From CAZOEL01 sp964578835 (GTDB lineage Bacteria > Desulfobacterota > Syntrophobacteria > Syntrophobacterales > Syntrophobacteraceae): DNA of 64,000 nt. The notes below the pieces were generated by a model that was not told the origin of the DNA, made no database searches, and saw only the letters and a list, made by a program, of their open reading frames with translations. Of this stretch, positions 16,913 through 25,212 are shown in pieces (the first letter of the stretch is position 1; every line of letters begins with the position of its first letter). Made by a program: the position numbers and the translations under genes. Location: NCBI GenBank assembly GCA_964578835.1, contig CAZOEL010000029.1, forward strand, positions 5,881-69,880, read 5' to 3'.

Positions 16913-16958
16913 AAAAAAATAAGCGCTTAACCCGAATCGGCCAAGCGCTTATTTTTTT
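16913..16958. terminator. Bidirectional rho-independent terminator
   Basis: Perfect 16-base inverted repeat: seven A residues plus TAAGCGCTT on the left (16913-16928), a 14-base loop, and AAGCGCTTA plus seven T on the right (16943-16958). T tracts follow the stem on both strands, so it can end both the rlmI transcript and the convergent chemotaxis-receptor transcript. Confidence 0.93.
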
Positions 16959-17004
16959 CAGCGGCGAAGAACGGCCTGTCCTCCGTTCTCAGGCAGATGA
17001 AAAA

Positions 17005-18960
17005 TTAGAAGTCTTTGAAATCTTCATCGTCAAAGGGGATTATCTGCTCAGGACGCACTTCCGTGCCTCCCTTCTTCAACATGGCGGGAGGGGCAGCGCC
17101 ATTTACTTTGCCAATAGCCCTGGTTGAAGGAGCTGACTTCTTTCGAGAGGTTGATCCCGATACGGCCGTTCTGGTCTTTTGTTCTTTATCGATTTGAACC
17201 GATATCTTCTTGTTACTGACGCCAACAACGGCAACAAGGCCTTCGACAAATTCCCTCATTTGTTGAGCCTGAGCATTCATCTCCTCGGAAGCTGCGGCCG
17301 ATTCCTCAGCGTTGGCCGCATTCTGCTGGGTCACTCGATCCATTTCGGATACCGCCTTATTTATCTGCTCTATTCCTTGGGCCTGCTCGTGGGAAGCGGC
17401 GGCGATCTCTCCAACAAGCTCCACAGACTTTGTCACGGTCGCTGCAACTTGTCCAAATTCTTCATTCGTCTTTGAGACCACGCCAGAGCCCTCTTTTATC
17501 TTCTTCACCGTTCCTTCGATAAGATTGGCCGTGTTCTTCGCAGCTTCAGCCGCTCTCATCGCCAGGTTTCTTACTTCATCGGCCACTACGGCGAAGCCCG
17601 CTCCAGCCTCTCCAGCCCTCGCAGCTTCAACAGCAGCGTTGAGAGCCAGCAGATTGGTCTGAAATGCAATTTCATCAATGGTCTTGATAATCTTCTGGGT
17701 CTCCTCGGAGGCTCTTGATATATCCGCCATCGATGTGGTGAGATCGTTCATGGAATTATTGGCTCTATCGATAACCTGGGATGTTTCGCTCATGAGCTGA
17801 TTGGCCTGAGCCGCATTGTCGGCATTCTGCCTTGTCATTGACGCCATTTCCTCAAGCGAAGAGGAAGTCTCTTCGATGGATGCGGCCTGCTCCGATGCGC
17901 CTTCCGCCAATTGCTGGCTGGCGGAAGAAACATGAGCCGAGGTGGAGGCGACTTGGTCAGATCCGGAAGAAAGTCCCGCAACTATTCTCGAAATAGGCTT
18001 CGAAATTCTGCGAGAGAAAATCACTATGGCTATAATCGCTATGAGAAGGAGAATTCCGGCGATTACCATAACTCCATTTCTCAGCATATTGGCGAGCTTC
18101 ATGAAGTCCGCCCAATCCTGCGATACCAGCACACTCCACCCGGTGAGCTCGACAAGCGCAAAACCCGCAATCTTCTCAATCCCGCCAAACTCATAGGATT
18201 CCACTCCAGATTCACGCGCCAGCACTCTTTTCGCCAGATTTTCCATTCCCTTCAATTTGGTCATGTCGGCGCTCAGGATCAGCTCAGGCTTGGGATGAGC
18301 TATGCAGAGGCCGTCCCTGTTGACCATGAAGGCGTATCCGCTCGTTCCTATGACCTCCTTCGTGATCTTGCCGGTAAGAAAATCGGTTTTTATAACGGCA
18401 GTCACAACCCCCAGGAATTCTCCAGCAGGAGAAAGGATTGGGGCGCAGATCGGCATGATGGGGTTGCCGGTCTTCTTGGATTTCGCCACTTCGCCTATGC
18501 TTGATTTTCCTTCCTTCGCCGCTTTGAAGTAATCGCGATCGGCCGTGTTTATCCCTTTGTTGCTCCCACCGACCCCATCAGCATAGACGATTCCTTTTTG
18601 GTCGATGACGACCAGGGTCTCATAATCTTCGCCAACCGCCTTCATCACATTGGAAAGATGCTTGCTCAGCTTGTCAACGTGGCTGCTCAGATCCTCCTTG
18701 CTTTCCTTCGCCATCAGCGAAGCCGTCTCAACAAGAGTGTCTTCCACCGAGAGCTGCTTAACAACCTTCAGTTCCTCCTTTACAGCCAATTGCGCCAAAT
18801 CCGACAGATTTTTGGCCTTGGCCGCAACCGTCTGTTCGGCAAATGACTTCATCGCCTTAGAAGCGTTGATTATTGAAAAAGAGCCGATAATCACAATGGG
18901 AATCAAAACTAACGAAATTCCACCTACAAGAAGCTTTCCGCCGAGCGTCATCTTCTTCAC
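17005..18960 (-). CDS. Methyl-accepting chemotaxis protein with periplasmic Cache sensor
   Basis: Chemoreceptor of 651 residues. After a short basic start comes a membrane segment (about 8-30). A double-Cache-like sensor domain spans about 40-290 (VVIDQKGIVYADG, TADRDYFKAA, GNPIMPICAPI), then a second membrane segment (ILLLIAIIAIVIF), a short HAMP region (RRISKPISRIV) and the MA signalling domain. The conserved hairpin tip EIAFQTNLLALNAAVEAA is intact. The tail ends DDEDFKDF, not a classic CheR-tethering pentapeptide. The GTG at 18960 has GAGGAGG 10 bases upstream; the open frame continues to 19629 but overlaps an opposite-strand gene and lacks receptor features. Ligand unknown. No che genes are nearby. 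Confidence 0.92.
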   Translation of the reverse strand: MKKMTLGGKLLVGGISLVLIPIVIIGSFSIINASKAMKSFAEQTVAAKAKNLSDLAQLAVKEELKVVKQLSVEDTLVETASLMAKESKEDLSSHVDKLSKHLSNVMKAVGEDYETLVVIDQKGIVYADGVGGSNKGINTADRDYFKAAKEGKSSIGEVAKSKKTGNPIMPICAPILSPAGEFLGVVTAVIKTDFLTGKITKEVIGTSGYAFMVNRDGLCIAHPKPELILSADMTKLKGMENLAKRVLARESGVESYEFGGIEKIAGFALVELTGWSVLVSQDWADFMKLANMLRNGVMVIAGILLLIAIIAIVIFSRRISKPISRIVAGLSSGSDQVASTSAHVSSASQQLAEGASEQAASIEETSSSLEEMASMTRQNADNAAQANQLMSETSQVIDRANNSMNDLTTSMADISRASEETQKIIKTIDEIAFQTNLLALNAAVEAARAGEAGAGFAVVADEVRNLAMRAAEAAKNTANLIEGTVKKIKEGSGVVSKTNEEFGQVAATVTKSVELVGEIAAASHEQAQGIEQINKAVSEMDRVTQQNAANAEESAAASEEMNAQAQQMREFVEGLVAVVGVSNKKISVQIDKEQKTRTAVSGSTSRKKSAPSTRAIGKVNGAAPPAMLKKGGTEVRPEQIIPFDDEDFKDF

Positions 18961-19197
18961 TTTGAAGTTTCCTCCTCTTTTCCGCGATAAGAACCCATTG
19001 ACCATTCTGAGCCTTGCAGCTTTGTATCTTTCATTCCAGGCTGCCTTATTAAAGCATCGATCTTCAGGAAAGATTATCGGCGGAAGGGCATGGAAGCTTG
19101 AGTCTAAGATTGACATTTTTGCGCAAATGAGCGACCCATTAGAAGCGTTTTTGTATATGTCATACATAACCTCGATGAGAAGGCAAGAGGAGCAACC

Positions 19198-19476
19198 ATG
19201 TTCGTCGTCTACCGCGAAGGCTATGAAATATTCGGAGTCGGAAAAACGCCTGAAGAGGCGAAACAAGATGCCATGGAGTGGCTGGATGACGGGGGCGAAG
19301 AAATCGAGAAGGCGCAAATAGTCGAGCAGAACGGCGCTTGCCTGGGTCAGCTCTATGTCGGAAAGTGTACCGAAAGGCTGGCCGCCGCCCTGCAACAGGA
19401 CAGCGCAGAGCTCGTATTCGATTGGAACAAAGAGGGCATGCTCGATATCGTTGAAGGAGAAGACGTGGAAAAATGA
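19198..19476 (+). CDS. Small protein of unknown function
   Basis: A 92-residue acidic protein that I do not recognise. It has a compact alpha/beta look, with YREGYEIFGVGKTPEEAKQDAMEWL reminiscent of small HicB-like folds, but there is no DNA-binding part or toxin partner, so I make no functional claim. AGAGGAG about 6 bases before the ATG is a strong ribosome site. It is divergent from the chemoreceptor and upstream of a small membrane-protein gene on the same strand. Confidence 0.65.
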   Translation: MFVVYREGYEIFGVGKTPEEAKQDAMEWLDDGGEEIEKAQIVEQNGACLGQLYVGKCTERLAAALQQDSAELVFDWNKEGMLDIVEGEDVEK

Positions 19477-19671
19477 AGAGAAAGGACCTGCGTTCGAAGT
19501 GATGGGCAGGCCGGAATCATCCATATTTTCACGATATTTCGGCAACCATCTTAGCCTTTCCTTTTGAAAGCGTTCGTGATTGAAACCTCCAGAGCCGCAG
19601 TAAACCTTAGCCTGCTCATCTTGGCGCATTCTTTGCCTTCTCTATGACCAACCATGGCAAAGGAGGTTGAC

Positions 19672-19866
19672 ATGACAAATTTCACGCGAATCATCACAGG
19701 TCTATTGCTCGGGACTGCGGGCTTCTTCGAGATCCCCTACGACCCCGCCGCAGGGTGTAGCGCTCTTTTTGTAAGTGGAATCCTGCTCATTTCCGGAATG
19801 GAAAAGCTGTGGAGCCTTAAATGCGCTCCCGGGGCATCCCGTGCGGTATCGCTCCAACCGAGATGA
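19672..19866 (+). CDS. Small membrane protein of unknown function
   Basis: A 64-residue protein with two probable membrane segments (RIITGLLLGTAGFF and SALFVSGILLISGM) and a short basic tail. The start at 19672 is supported by AAAGGAGG 5 bases upstream; an ATG at 19654 lacks such a site. No family is recognised. It precedes the MetE-like gene by 74 bases on the same strand and may share its transcript. Confidence 0.6.
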   Translation: MTNFTRIITGLLLGTAGFFEIPYDPAAGCSALFVSGILLISGMEKLWSLKCAPGASRAVSLQPR

Positions 19867-19940
19867 TGATTGGATTCTATTCCGAAGAACGTCATACAAG
19901 CGTTCGTGCAATAACCACAGGATAGGGAAAGAGGAAATCC

Positions 19941-20966
19941 ATGCCAATACCAGGCAACCTTTTGACGACCGCCATGGCCGTAATGCCTCACAAAGACGTA
20001 GACCGCGCGCTTGAAACCGCGCTTTCCATGGATGTCCCATTTTGGCCTCAGCTGCCGCTTCTCAACTATTATGAGGACATGTACGTTCAGGCTTCGGAAC
20101 ACTTTCCAGGCATCATTCTGGATATGGAAAACCGCACGCTGCGATTCTCTATGGATAAGTTCGAAAATGATCTGGCGGAGTATTTCACGCATCTGGACGA
20201 TCCGGGTTATTTTGACATCAGCCCTGCTTTTTCCGTAGTCTACCACCGCTTTCTCGGCATGAGCCTTTCAGATCGCCCCGCTATTCGAGGACAGCTCGAG
20301 GGACCTGTCAGCTTCGGCTTCAATATCCTCGATCAGGACAAACGCCCTATCATCTTCAATGACGACGTCCGGCCTTTTATGCTGGAATTCATGGCCCGTC
20401 GAGTGAATGTCCAGCTGGATCGATTGAAGCAGTTGAACCCGAACGCATTCATGTTCGTCGACGAACCCGGCCTCCAGTTCGTCTTCAGCGCTCTGTCCGG
20501 CTACGGAGACGTTGCAGCAAAACGCGATATGGAAGGTTTTTTCGCCCTGATCGAGCGTCCCCGCGGCGTTCATCTATGCGGCAAACCGGATTGGGATTTT
20601 CTTCTCTCGCTAGATTTGGACGTTCTGTCCCTCGATATGTACTCAAATGGGGAGGTGTTCGTTTCTTACGTGGATTCGATTCGGAAATTCCTGGATAAAG
20701 GAGGCGTGCTCATTTGGGGAATGGTTCCCACTAATTTCGAGCCATTCTCCCGGGAAGGAATCCCATCTCTCGAGAAGAGGCTCAAAGAGTTATGGGAAAC
20801 TCTGGCAAAAAAGGGGATAGATAGAGATTTCCTGTTGTCTCGAAGCATGCTTTCCCCTGCTACCTGCTGCCTGGTGAATCCGGACGGCGAGCGGACGGTC
20901 GAGGCCGCATTCGCCACTGTAAAGGAGCTTTCCGAAAGATTGCGCAGCCATTATGGACTGGACTGA
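19941..20966 (+). CDS. MetE/UROD-superfamily methyltransferase-like protein
   Basis: A 341-residue TIM-barrel protein resembling the catalytic half of cobalamin-independent methionine synthase and the related uroporphyrinogen-decarboxylase-fold methyltransferases. VDEPG (173-177) matches the MetE IDEP motif. His211 and Cys213 (HLCGKPDW) plus Cys309 or Cys310 (SPATCC) occupy the places of the zinc ligands that activate a thiol. Length is about half of MetE, with no N-terminal domain, as in short core-MetE and corrinoid-dependent methyltransferases of anaerobes. Methyl donor and acceptor cannot be told from the sequence, and no corrinoid protein gene is adjacent. AGAGGAAA precedes the ATG. The superfamily call is solid; the reaction is open. 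Confidence 0.75.
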   Translation: MPIPGNLLTTAMAVMPHKDVDRALETALSMDVPFWPQLPLLNYYEDMYVQASEHFPGIILDMENRTLRFSMDKFENDLAEYFTHLDDPGYFDISPAFSVVYHRFLGMSLSDRPAIRGQLEGPVSFGFNILDQDKRPIIFNDDVRPFMLEFMARRVNVQLDRLKQLNPNAFMFVDEPGLQFVFSALSGYGDVAAKRDMEGFFALIERPRGVHLCGKPDWDFLLSLDLDVLSLDMYSNGEVFVSYVDSIRKFLDKGGVLIWGMVPTNFEPFSREGIPSLEKRLKELWETLAKKGIDRDFLLSRSMLSPATCCLVNPDGERTVEAAFATVKELSERLRSHYGLD

Positions 20967-20987
20967 ATCATCTTGATATGCCCGAAA

Positions 20988-21024
20988 GCCGCAGAGCAGG
21001 CGTCAAAGGCCTGCTCCGGCGCTT
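20988..21024 (+). terminator. Hairpin after the MetE-like gene
   Basis: GCCG and GAGCAGG on the left (20988-21000, separated by a two-base bulge) pair with CCTGCTC and CGGC on the right (21010-21020), followed by a short GCTTTT. It lies between convergent transcription units, and the T tract is short. Confidence 0.6.
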
Positions 21025-21045
21025 TTCGGAGAGAAAGAGCGGATC

Positions 21046-23304
21046 CTAACGTTCCTGGACTTCGATTACGGCCAAGGTGGTCGTGTTCACGATATCCTCT
21101 ACATCGCAATCTCGCTGTAGCACGTTGATGGACTTGCTTGTTCCCATGAGAATGGGGCCAATGGCCTTGGCTCCGCCCAGCCGCGCCATGAGATGGTATG
21201 CGATGTTTCCCGCCTCGAGAGATGGAAAAATCAGAACATTCGCCTTTTCCCTCAATGAGTTGAAATCATAAACGGAATTGAGAATTTCGGGAACGACGGC
21301 TGTATCGGCCGCCATTTCCCCGTCTATTCTGAGGTCGGGTCGCCGCTGTTTTACGATCTGAGTCGCTCTGCTCACCTTTTCAGTGAGCGGATGCCGCGAG
21401 CTGCCGAAATTGCTGAAGGAGAGCATGGCGATTCGAGGCTCGATATCGAGCTGTTTGACGGTATCGGCCGTGCAGATGGCAATCTCCGCCAGTTGTTCTG
21501 CGGTCGGTTCGATATTAACCGTCGTATCGGCAAAGAACATCACATCCTTTGGAAACACCATCATGTAGAGCCCGGCAAGGACAGAGGTCTTCTTTTCAAG
21601 CGGAAGCGTTTGGAGAGCAGGCCTGATGGTATCCGGGTAATGCTGGTTGACGCCTCCCACGAGTCCGTCCGCATCGCCCATCTTCACCATCATGGCTCCA
21701 AAATAATTCGGATTCGTGCACATGAGGTGCGCAGCCTCGCTGCAGGTGACGCCCTTGCGGCAACGAAGCTTGTAGAACTCCGACACATACTCCTGCATTC
21801 GGTCAAACCGCCTCGGATTGACAATCATCGCACCCTGCAAATCCAGGTGGAGCTCATGGCAGAGCGCCTCGATTTCAACCTGATCGCCCAGAAGAATGGG
21901 CTTCGCAATGCCTTCATCAAGGATAATCTGGCAGGCCCGAAGGATTTTCGGGTCGACTCCGTCGAGAAAAACAATGCGCTTGGGAGCGCGTTTCGCTTTC
22001 TGAATGATCCGGCGCATGACTTCCTGCGAGTAGCCCAGGCGGCTTATCAGATTATCTCTGTAAGCGTCCCAGTCCGATATGGGCTTTCCAGCCACTCCAG
22101 TTTCAACGGCAGCCTTGGCGACAGCCGTGGATTCCCATATCAATACGCGTTGATCAAAGGGCTTGGGAATTATGTACTGCGGTCCAAAGGTGAGGCTCTG
22201 TCCTCCATAAGCTTTGATCACGGAATCCGGCACGTCCTCCCTGGCGAGATTGGCCAGGGCGTGCACCGCAGCTATTTTCATCGCATCGTTGATAGCGCGC
22301 GCATTGACATCCAGGGCGCCTCTAAAAATAAACGGGAAGCCGAGCACGTTGTTCACCTGGTTTGGATAATCGGAGCGGCCCGTAGCCATGATCAAATCAT
22401 CCCGAACGCTCCTCGCCTCGTCATAGCCAATTTCAGGGTCGGGATTGGCCATCGCGAAAACTATCGGCTTATCCGCCATGCTTTTAACCATCTCTTTGGT
22501 TACAAGACCTTCGACGGAAACCCCTGCGAACACATCCGCGCCTTTCATGACCTGGGCCAGCGTCATCGGCTCATCCCCGTTAGCGAGGCGCTCTTTGTAA
22601 CGATTCATGCCGTTGGTGCGGCCCTTGTACACCAGGCCCTTGGAATCGACCAGATAAAGATTTTCTCTCCTGACGCCCAGCCTTATGTAGAGCTCGGCGC
22701 ATGCAATGCCCGCTGCGCCGGCTCCCGAAAAGACGACTTTCACATCTTCTATCTTCTTGTTCTGGATCTCCAGAGCATTCAACAGAGCGGCTCCGGATAT
22801 GATGGCGGTCCCGTGTTGGTCATCGTGGAAAACGGGTATGTTCATGCACTCCTTCAAACGCTCTTCAATGTAGAAGCACTCTGGAGCTTTGATATCTTCG
22901 AGATTGATGCCGCCAAAAGTCGGCTCGAGGAGCTTGACTACCTTGATGATTTCATCGGGGTCGGTCGTACCGAGCTCGATATCGAACACATCGATGTCTG
23001 CAAATCGTTTGAATAGAACACCTTTTCCTTCCATGACGGGCTTGCCCGCCAAAGGGCCGATATGACCCAACCCGAGCACAGCAGTGCCATTCGTGACTAC
23101 AGCGACCAGATTCCCCTTCGCAGTGTACTCATATGCCTTCTCGGGGTTCTTTTCAATTTCTCGACATGGCTCGGCGACTCCCGGAGTGTACGCCATCGCC
23201 AACTCTCGTTGAGTCATGCAAGGTTTGGTGGACTTGATTTCTATTTTACCGGCTCGTCCGTCACGGTGATACTGTAACGCGTCTTCTTTACGTATCTTTT
23301 CCAT
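21046..23304 (-). CDS. maeB: NADP-dependent malic enzyme with phosphotransacetylase-like domain
   Basis: MaeB-type malic enzyme of 752 residues, which decarboxylates malate to pyruvate with reduction of NADP. The malic-enzyme part (about 1-430) shows YTPGVAEPC, the substrate and metal region FGGINLEDIKAPECF, FHDDQHGTA, and the nucleotide-binding FSGAGAAGIACAELY. The C-terminal part (about 430-752) is phosphate-acetyltransferase-like (LLGDQVEIEAL, then MLSFSNFGSSRHPL); in characterised MaeB it regulates the enzyme rather than acting catalytically. Length is standard. It is a single-gene unit, convergent with the MetE-like gene. The start is the ATG at 23304, MEKIRKEDAL, typical of the family. 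Confidence 0.94.
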   Translation of the reverse strand: MEKIRKEDALQYHRDGRAGKIEIKSTKPCMTQRELAMAYTPGVAEPCREIEKNPEKAYEYTAKGNLVAVVTNGTAVLGLGHIGPLAGKPVMEGKGVLFKRFADIDVFDIELGTTDPDEIIKVVKLLEPTFGGINLEDIKAPECFYIEERLKECMNIPVFHDDQHGTAIISGAALLNALEIQNKKIEDVKVVFSGAGAAGIACAELYIRLGVRRENLYLVDSKGLVYKGRTNGMNRYKERLANGDEPMTLAQVMKGADVFAGVSVEGLVTKEMVKSMADKPIVFAMANPDPEIGYDEARSVRDDLIMATGRSDYPNQVNNVLGFPFIFRGALDVNARAINDAMKIAAVHALANLAREDVPDSVIKAYGGQSLTFGPQYIIPKPFDQRVLIWESTAVAKAAVETGVAGKPISDWDAYRDNLISRLGYSQEVMRRIIQKAKRAPKRIVFLDGVDPKILRACQIILDEGIAKPILLGDQVEIEALCHELHLDLQGAMIVNPRRFDRMQEYVSEFYKLRCRKGVTCSEAAHLMCTNPNYFGAMMVKMGDADGLVGGVNQHYPDTIRPALQTLPLEKKTSVLAGLYMMVFPKDVMFFADTTVNIEPTAEQLAEIAICTADTVKQLDIEPRIAMLSFSNFGSSRHPLTEKVSRATQIVKQRRPDLRIDGEMAADTAVVPEILNSVYDFNSLREKANVLIFPSLEAGNIAYHLMARLGGAKAIGPILMGTSKSINVLQRDCDVEDIVNTTTLAVIEVQER

Positions 23305-23631
23305 TAGGCCTCCAACTAGAGAGTCTTGCTAATAGTGGCATAAATGGCTCACGCCCTTTCAGTGACGAAAACCTGGCCGCGCCCAACTTCAAAGCATCAT
23401 CTTTGGTTACTGAGAATTGGACTTGGACAAAATTATAACATGATAGATTCTTAATGTTTTTTATTTTTTCACAATGAAGCAAAGGGCGAAGGACAGAATA
23501 CGCTTTGACACAATCCCGGAAATTGTTATGCTTTATGGCGCTCATACAACCGGAGTCGATTCGTTCACATGAAGAAAACCTTGGAATAGCGCAAGCCAAT
23601 AGCGGACACTCGAATATCTGAAGGGATACCT
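23305..23631. other. AT-rich divergent promoter region
   Basis: About 330 bases between maeB (minus) and the DUF166 gene (plus), AT-rich around 23425-23480. On the minus strand a perfect TATAAT (complement of 23432-23437) is a likely -10 for maeB, without a recognisable -35. No regulatory palindrome or RNA gene was seen. A 103-codon minus-strand frame here overlaps the maeB start, lacks a ribosome site and is not accepted. Confidence 0.35.
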
Positions 23632-24342
23632 ATGATTGAGCTGAATTCCTGCGCTAAAAGCCTATCGGATGATTGCAATGAAGATCGGGCGATGGAAGCT
23701 CAGAAGATTTTGGTTTTTCAACAATCCGGCAGTGGAGAAAACAAAATCAAGGGAATCAGGCAGTATGGAGGCGATGATTTCGTTCTGGAGACTTTTTGCA
23801 TCGATGCAGCGCTCCCATCCATCATTGACGACTCTACCGACTATCTGCCCAAAGAGATCCGGGCAGCCCTGGTTTTGGACTACCTCAAGCACCCGGATCT
23901 GTCTCACGATCTGGGAGTGCTTTGCAGCAAGAACGGCGTGCCCATAGTGGCGTCTGGAAAGAAGTGGCGCATCGAAGGGGTTCTGACCCCTCCCACCTGA
24001 TGTGGCCTTCCCAGACTGGATTGCCTGGGCCGGTACGGCGAGAAGTTCGGCTCGCCGGAGTTGTCTATTGAGATCGTAGGTGGAAGAGTCGTTAAGATCG
24101 AGGTGCTGCGGGGCGCTCCCTGCGGAGCCACATGGGAAGCGGCTGCGCACATTGTGGGGCTTTCAGCGGAAGAAGCGCCTATCGCAATAGGTCTTCAGAC
24201 GCAGTTCTTTTGCTCTGCAGACCCGGCCGGATGGGATCCCCTCTATGGAAAAAGCCCCGTCCATTTTGCAGGTGAAGTCCACAAGGCCGCGGTCAAACGA
24301 GCGCTGGCGAGATATCGAGTTCGAGGAGAAGCGGACGACTAA
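23632..24342 (+). CDS. DUF166 family protein, probable selenoprotein (in-frame TGA)
   Basis: One continuous reading frame of 236 codons, interrupted only by TGA at 23998-24000 (codon 123). Both sides belong to DUF166: before it ILVFQQSGSGENKI, LVLDYLKHPDLSHDL and VASGKK; after it RGAPCGATWEAA, TQFFCSADPAGWDPL and SPVHFAGEVHKAA. The codon falls in VLTPPT-TGA-CGLPR, where, as I recall the family, homologues have Cys-Cys. Selenocysteine next to Cys would make a redox or metal site. A possible SECIS hairpin follows immediately. DUF166 proteins occur mainly in methanogens and anaerobic bacteria and their function is unproven. An alternative start is the ATG at 23692. The other reading is a nonsense-mutated gene, but good conservation after the TGA argues against decay. 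Confidence 0.8.
24001..24034 (+). promoter_or_regulatory. Candidate bacterial SECIS element
   Basis: Directly after the in-frame TGA, CCCAG (24010-24014) pairs with CTGGG (24025-24029) around a 10-base loop containing GGATT. Below a two-by-two internal loop, GCC (24005-24007) pairs with GGT (24032-24034). Its place within the coding sequence, 5-30 bases after the TGA, is right for a SelB-binding element. A second short hairpin, GCCG-GTA-CGGC (24029-24039), is an alternative. Bacterial SECIS elements vary widely in sequence, so this is tentative. Confidence 0.45.
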
Positions 24343-24372
24343 CCCTTGTCGCGCGACTTCTTTCCCATCATC

Positions 24373-24409
24373 GTGCGGACGGGAGCAGTGCACCTGTCCG
24401 CACATTTTT
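24373..24409 (+). terminator. Rho-independent terminator after the DUF166 gene
   Basis: GTGCGGAC (24373-24380) pairs with GTCCGCAC (24396-24403) around a 15-base loop and is followed by ATTTTT. It lies 30 bases after the DUF166 stop. The remaining ~180 bases to the next gene show nothing. Confidence 0.85.
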
Positions 24410-24592
24410 GTCGGCCTTTGAAGCCCTTATTCTCGACAAAGCGCAGAGAGAGCCGTATTGACGCTGCTCGACAAGCTCAATGAGGGGAAAAGAGACGAAT
24501 CCGCACAGGCTCCACCGACGCATGAACAAGATCGATGATCCTTTAGTCAACGCACCCCAGCTCTTCTCTGCTGATCAATCCACTTAGCCTCA

Positions 24593-24886
24593 CTATACAT
24601 CGTACAGCTCAAGAGAGCCTTCATCGGTCTTGTAAAAGAGATACACGCTTTGATGAGGACGGCGACAAAATTTCGCCAGAAGAAGAGGATCATAAGATGC
24701 AAACACTACTGCCGACAAAAAGGGCGAGCCCTCCAATAGCTTCTCCACCTGATCTTTTTTGAGTCCACCACGCGGAATATCGGAAAGCTCCCACTCGTCA
24801 ACGTCAAGAAATCGGTCCAGCAATTCTCTATGCTTAGACGTAAGGCATTGTCCTTTGGCGATGAAAACCGGCACCGGCCTTTCCAT
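24593..24886 (-). CDS. Small protein of unknown function
   Basis: A 97-residue soluble protein that I do not recognise. It reads as alternating helices and strands, with PVPVFIAKGQ at the start and a strand AVVFASYD in the middle, and has no signal peptide or membrane segment. AAGGAGG about 8 bases before the ATG at 24886 fixes the start; an in-frame start 11 codons upstream lies before that site. It is convergent with the DUF166 gene. The ribosome site makes it credible. Confidence 0.6.
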   Translation of the reverse strand: MERPVPVFIAKGQCLTSKHRELLDRFLDVDEWELSDIPRGGLKKDQVEKLLEGSPFLSAVVFASYDPLLLAKFCRRPHQSVYLFYKTDEGSLELYDV

Positions 24887-25212
24887 GGATCTTTCCTCCT
24901 TACAAACAGGTAAGTTCAAAGGCGCTGCAGAACGGATAAGTTATTTGCCCAATATAAGCATCTTAATTGTGTAATGCGCTCTCCTTCATTTTTTTGCCGA
25001 TTTTCTCAAATGCGTGAATCCTGGTGCTGAGCCGACAAACTGAATCAAAGTTGCTTCCAAAACCCAATGCCTTATCTTCTAGATAGTTATATAATATTAG
25101 AGAAATTTTCTTCTCTACCAGGCAGGAAGCGGAGCATAAAGGTGAGAGCCTGCCTTGGACGCGCCAACCAAAGCAAGAGCAGGCCGGAACATATGAAGTG
25201 GAGGTTTTTCGA
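24887..25212. other. Divergent intergenic region
   Basis: About 325 bases between two small genes that point away from each other. It is AT-rich near 24940-24975 and 25075-25105. The ribosome sites of both genes lie at its ends (AAGGAGG on the minus strand, GTGGAGG on the plus). I see no convincing promoter pair, repeat or RNA gene. Confidence 0.3.

Noticed and set aside
18961..19629. N-terminal extension of the chemoreceptor frame by about 220 codons
   Set aside because: It overlaps an opposite-strand gene with a good ribosome site, carries no sensor or membrane pattern, and a GTG start with GAGGAGG exists at 18960.
21391..23016. A 541-codon plus-strand open frame
   Set aside because: It is entirely antisense to maeB and has no family features.
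23288..23599. A 103-codon minus-strand frame upstream of maeB
   Set aside because: It overlaps the maeB start, has no ribosome site and no recognisable sequence.
24061..24342. The second half of the DUF166 frame as a separate gene starting at TTG 24061
   Set aside because: It has no ribosome site, and the conserved DUF166 sequence continues without break from before the TGA in the same frame.
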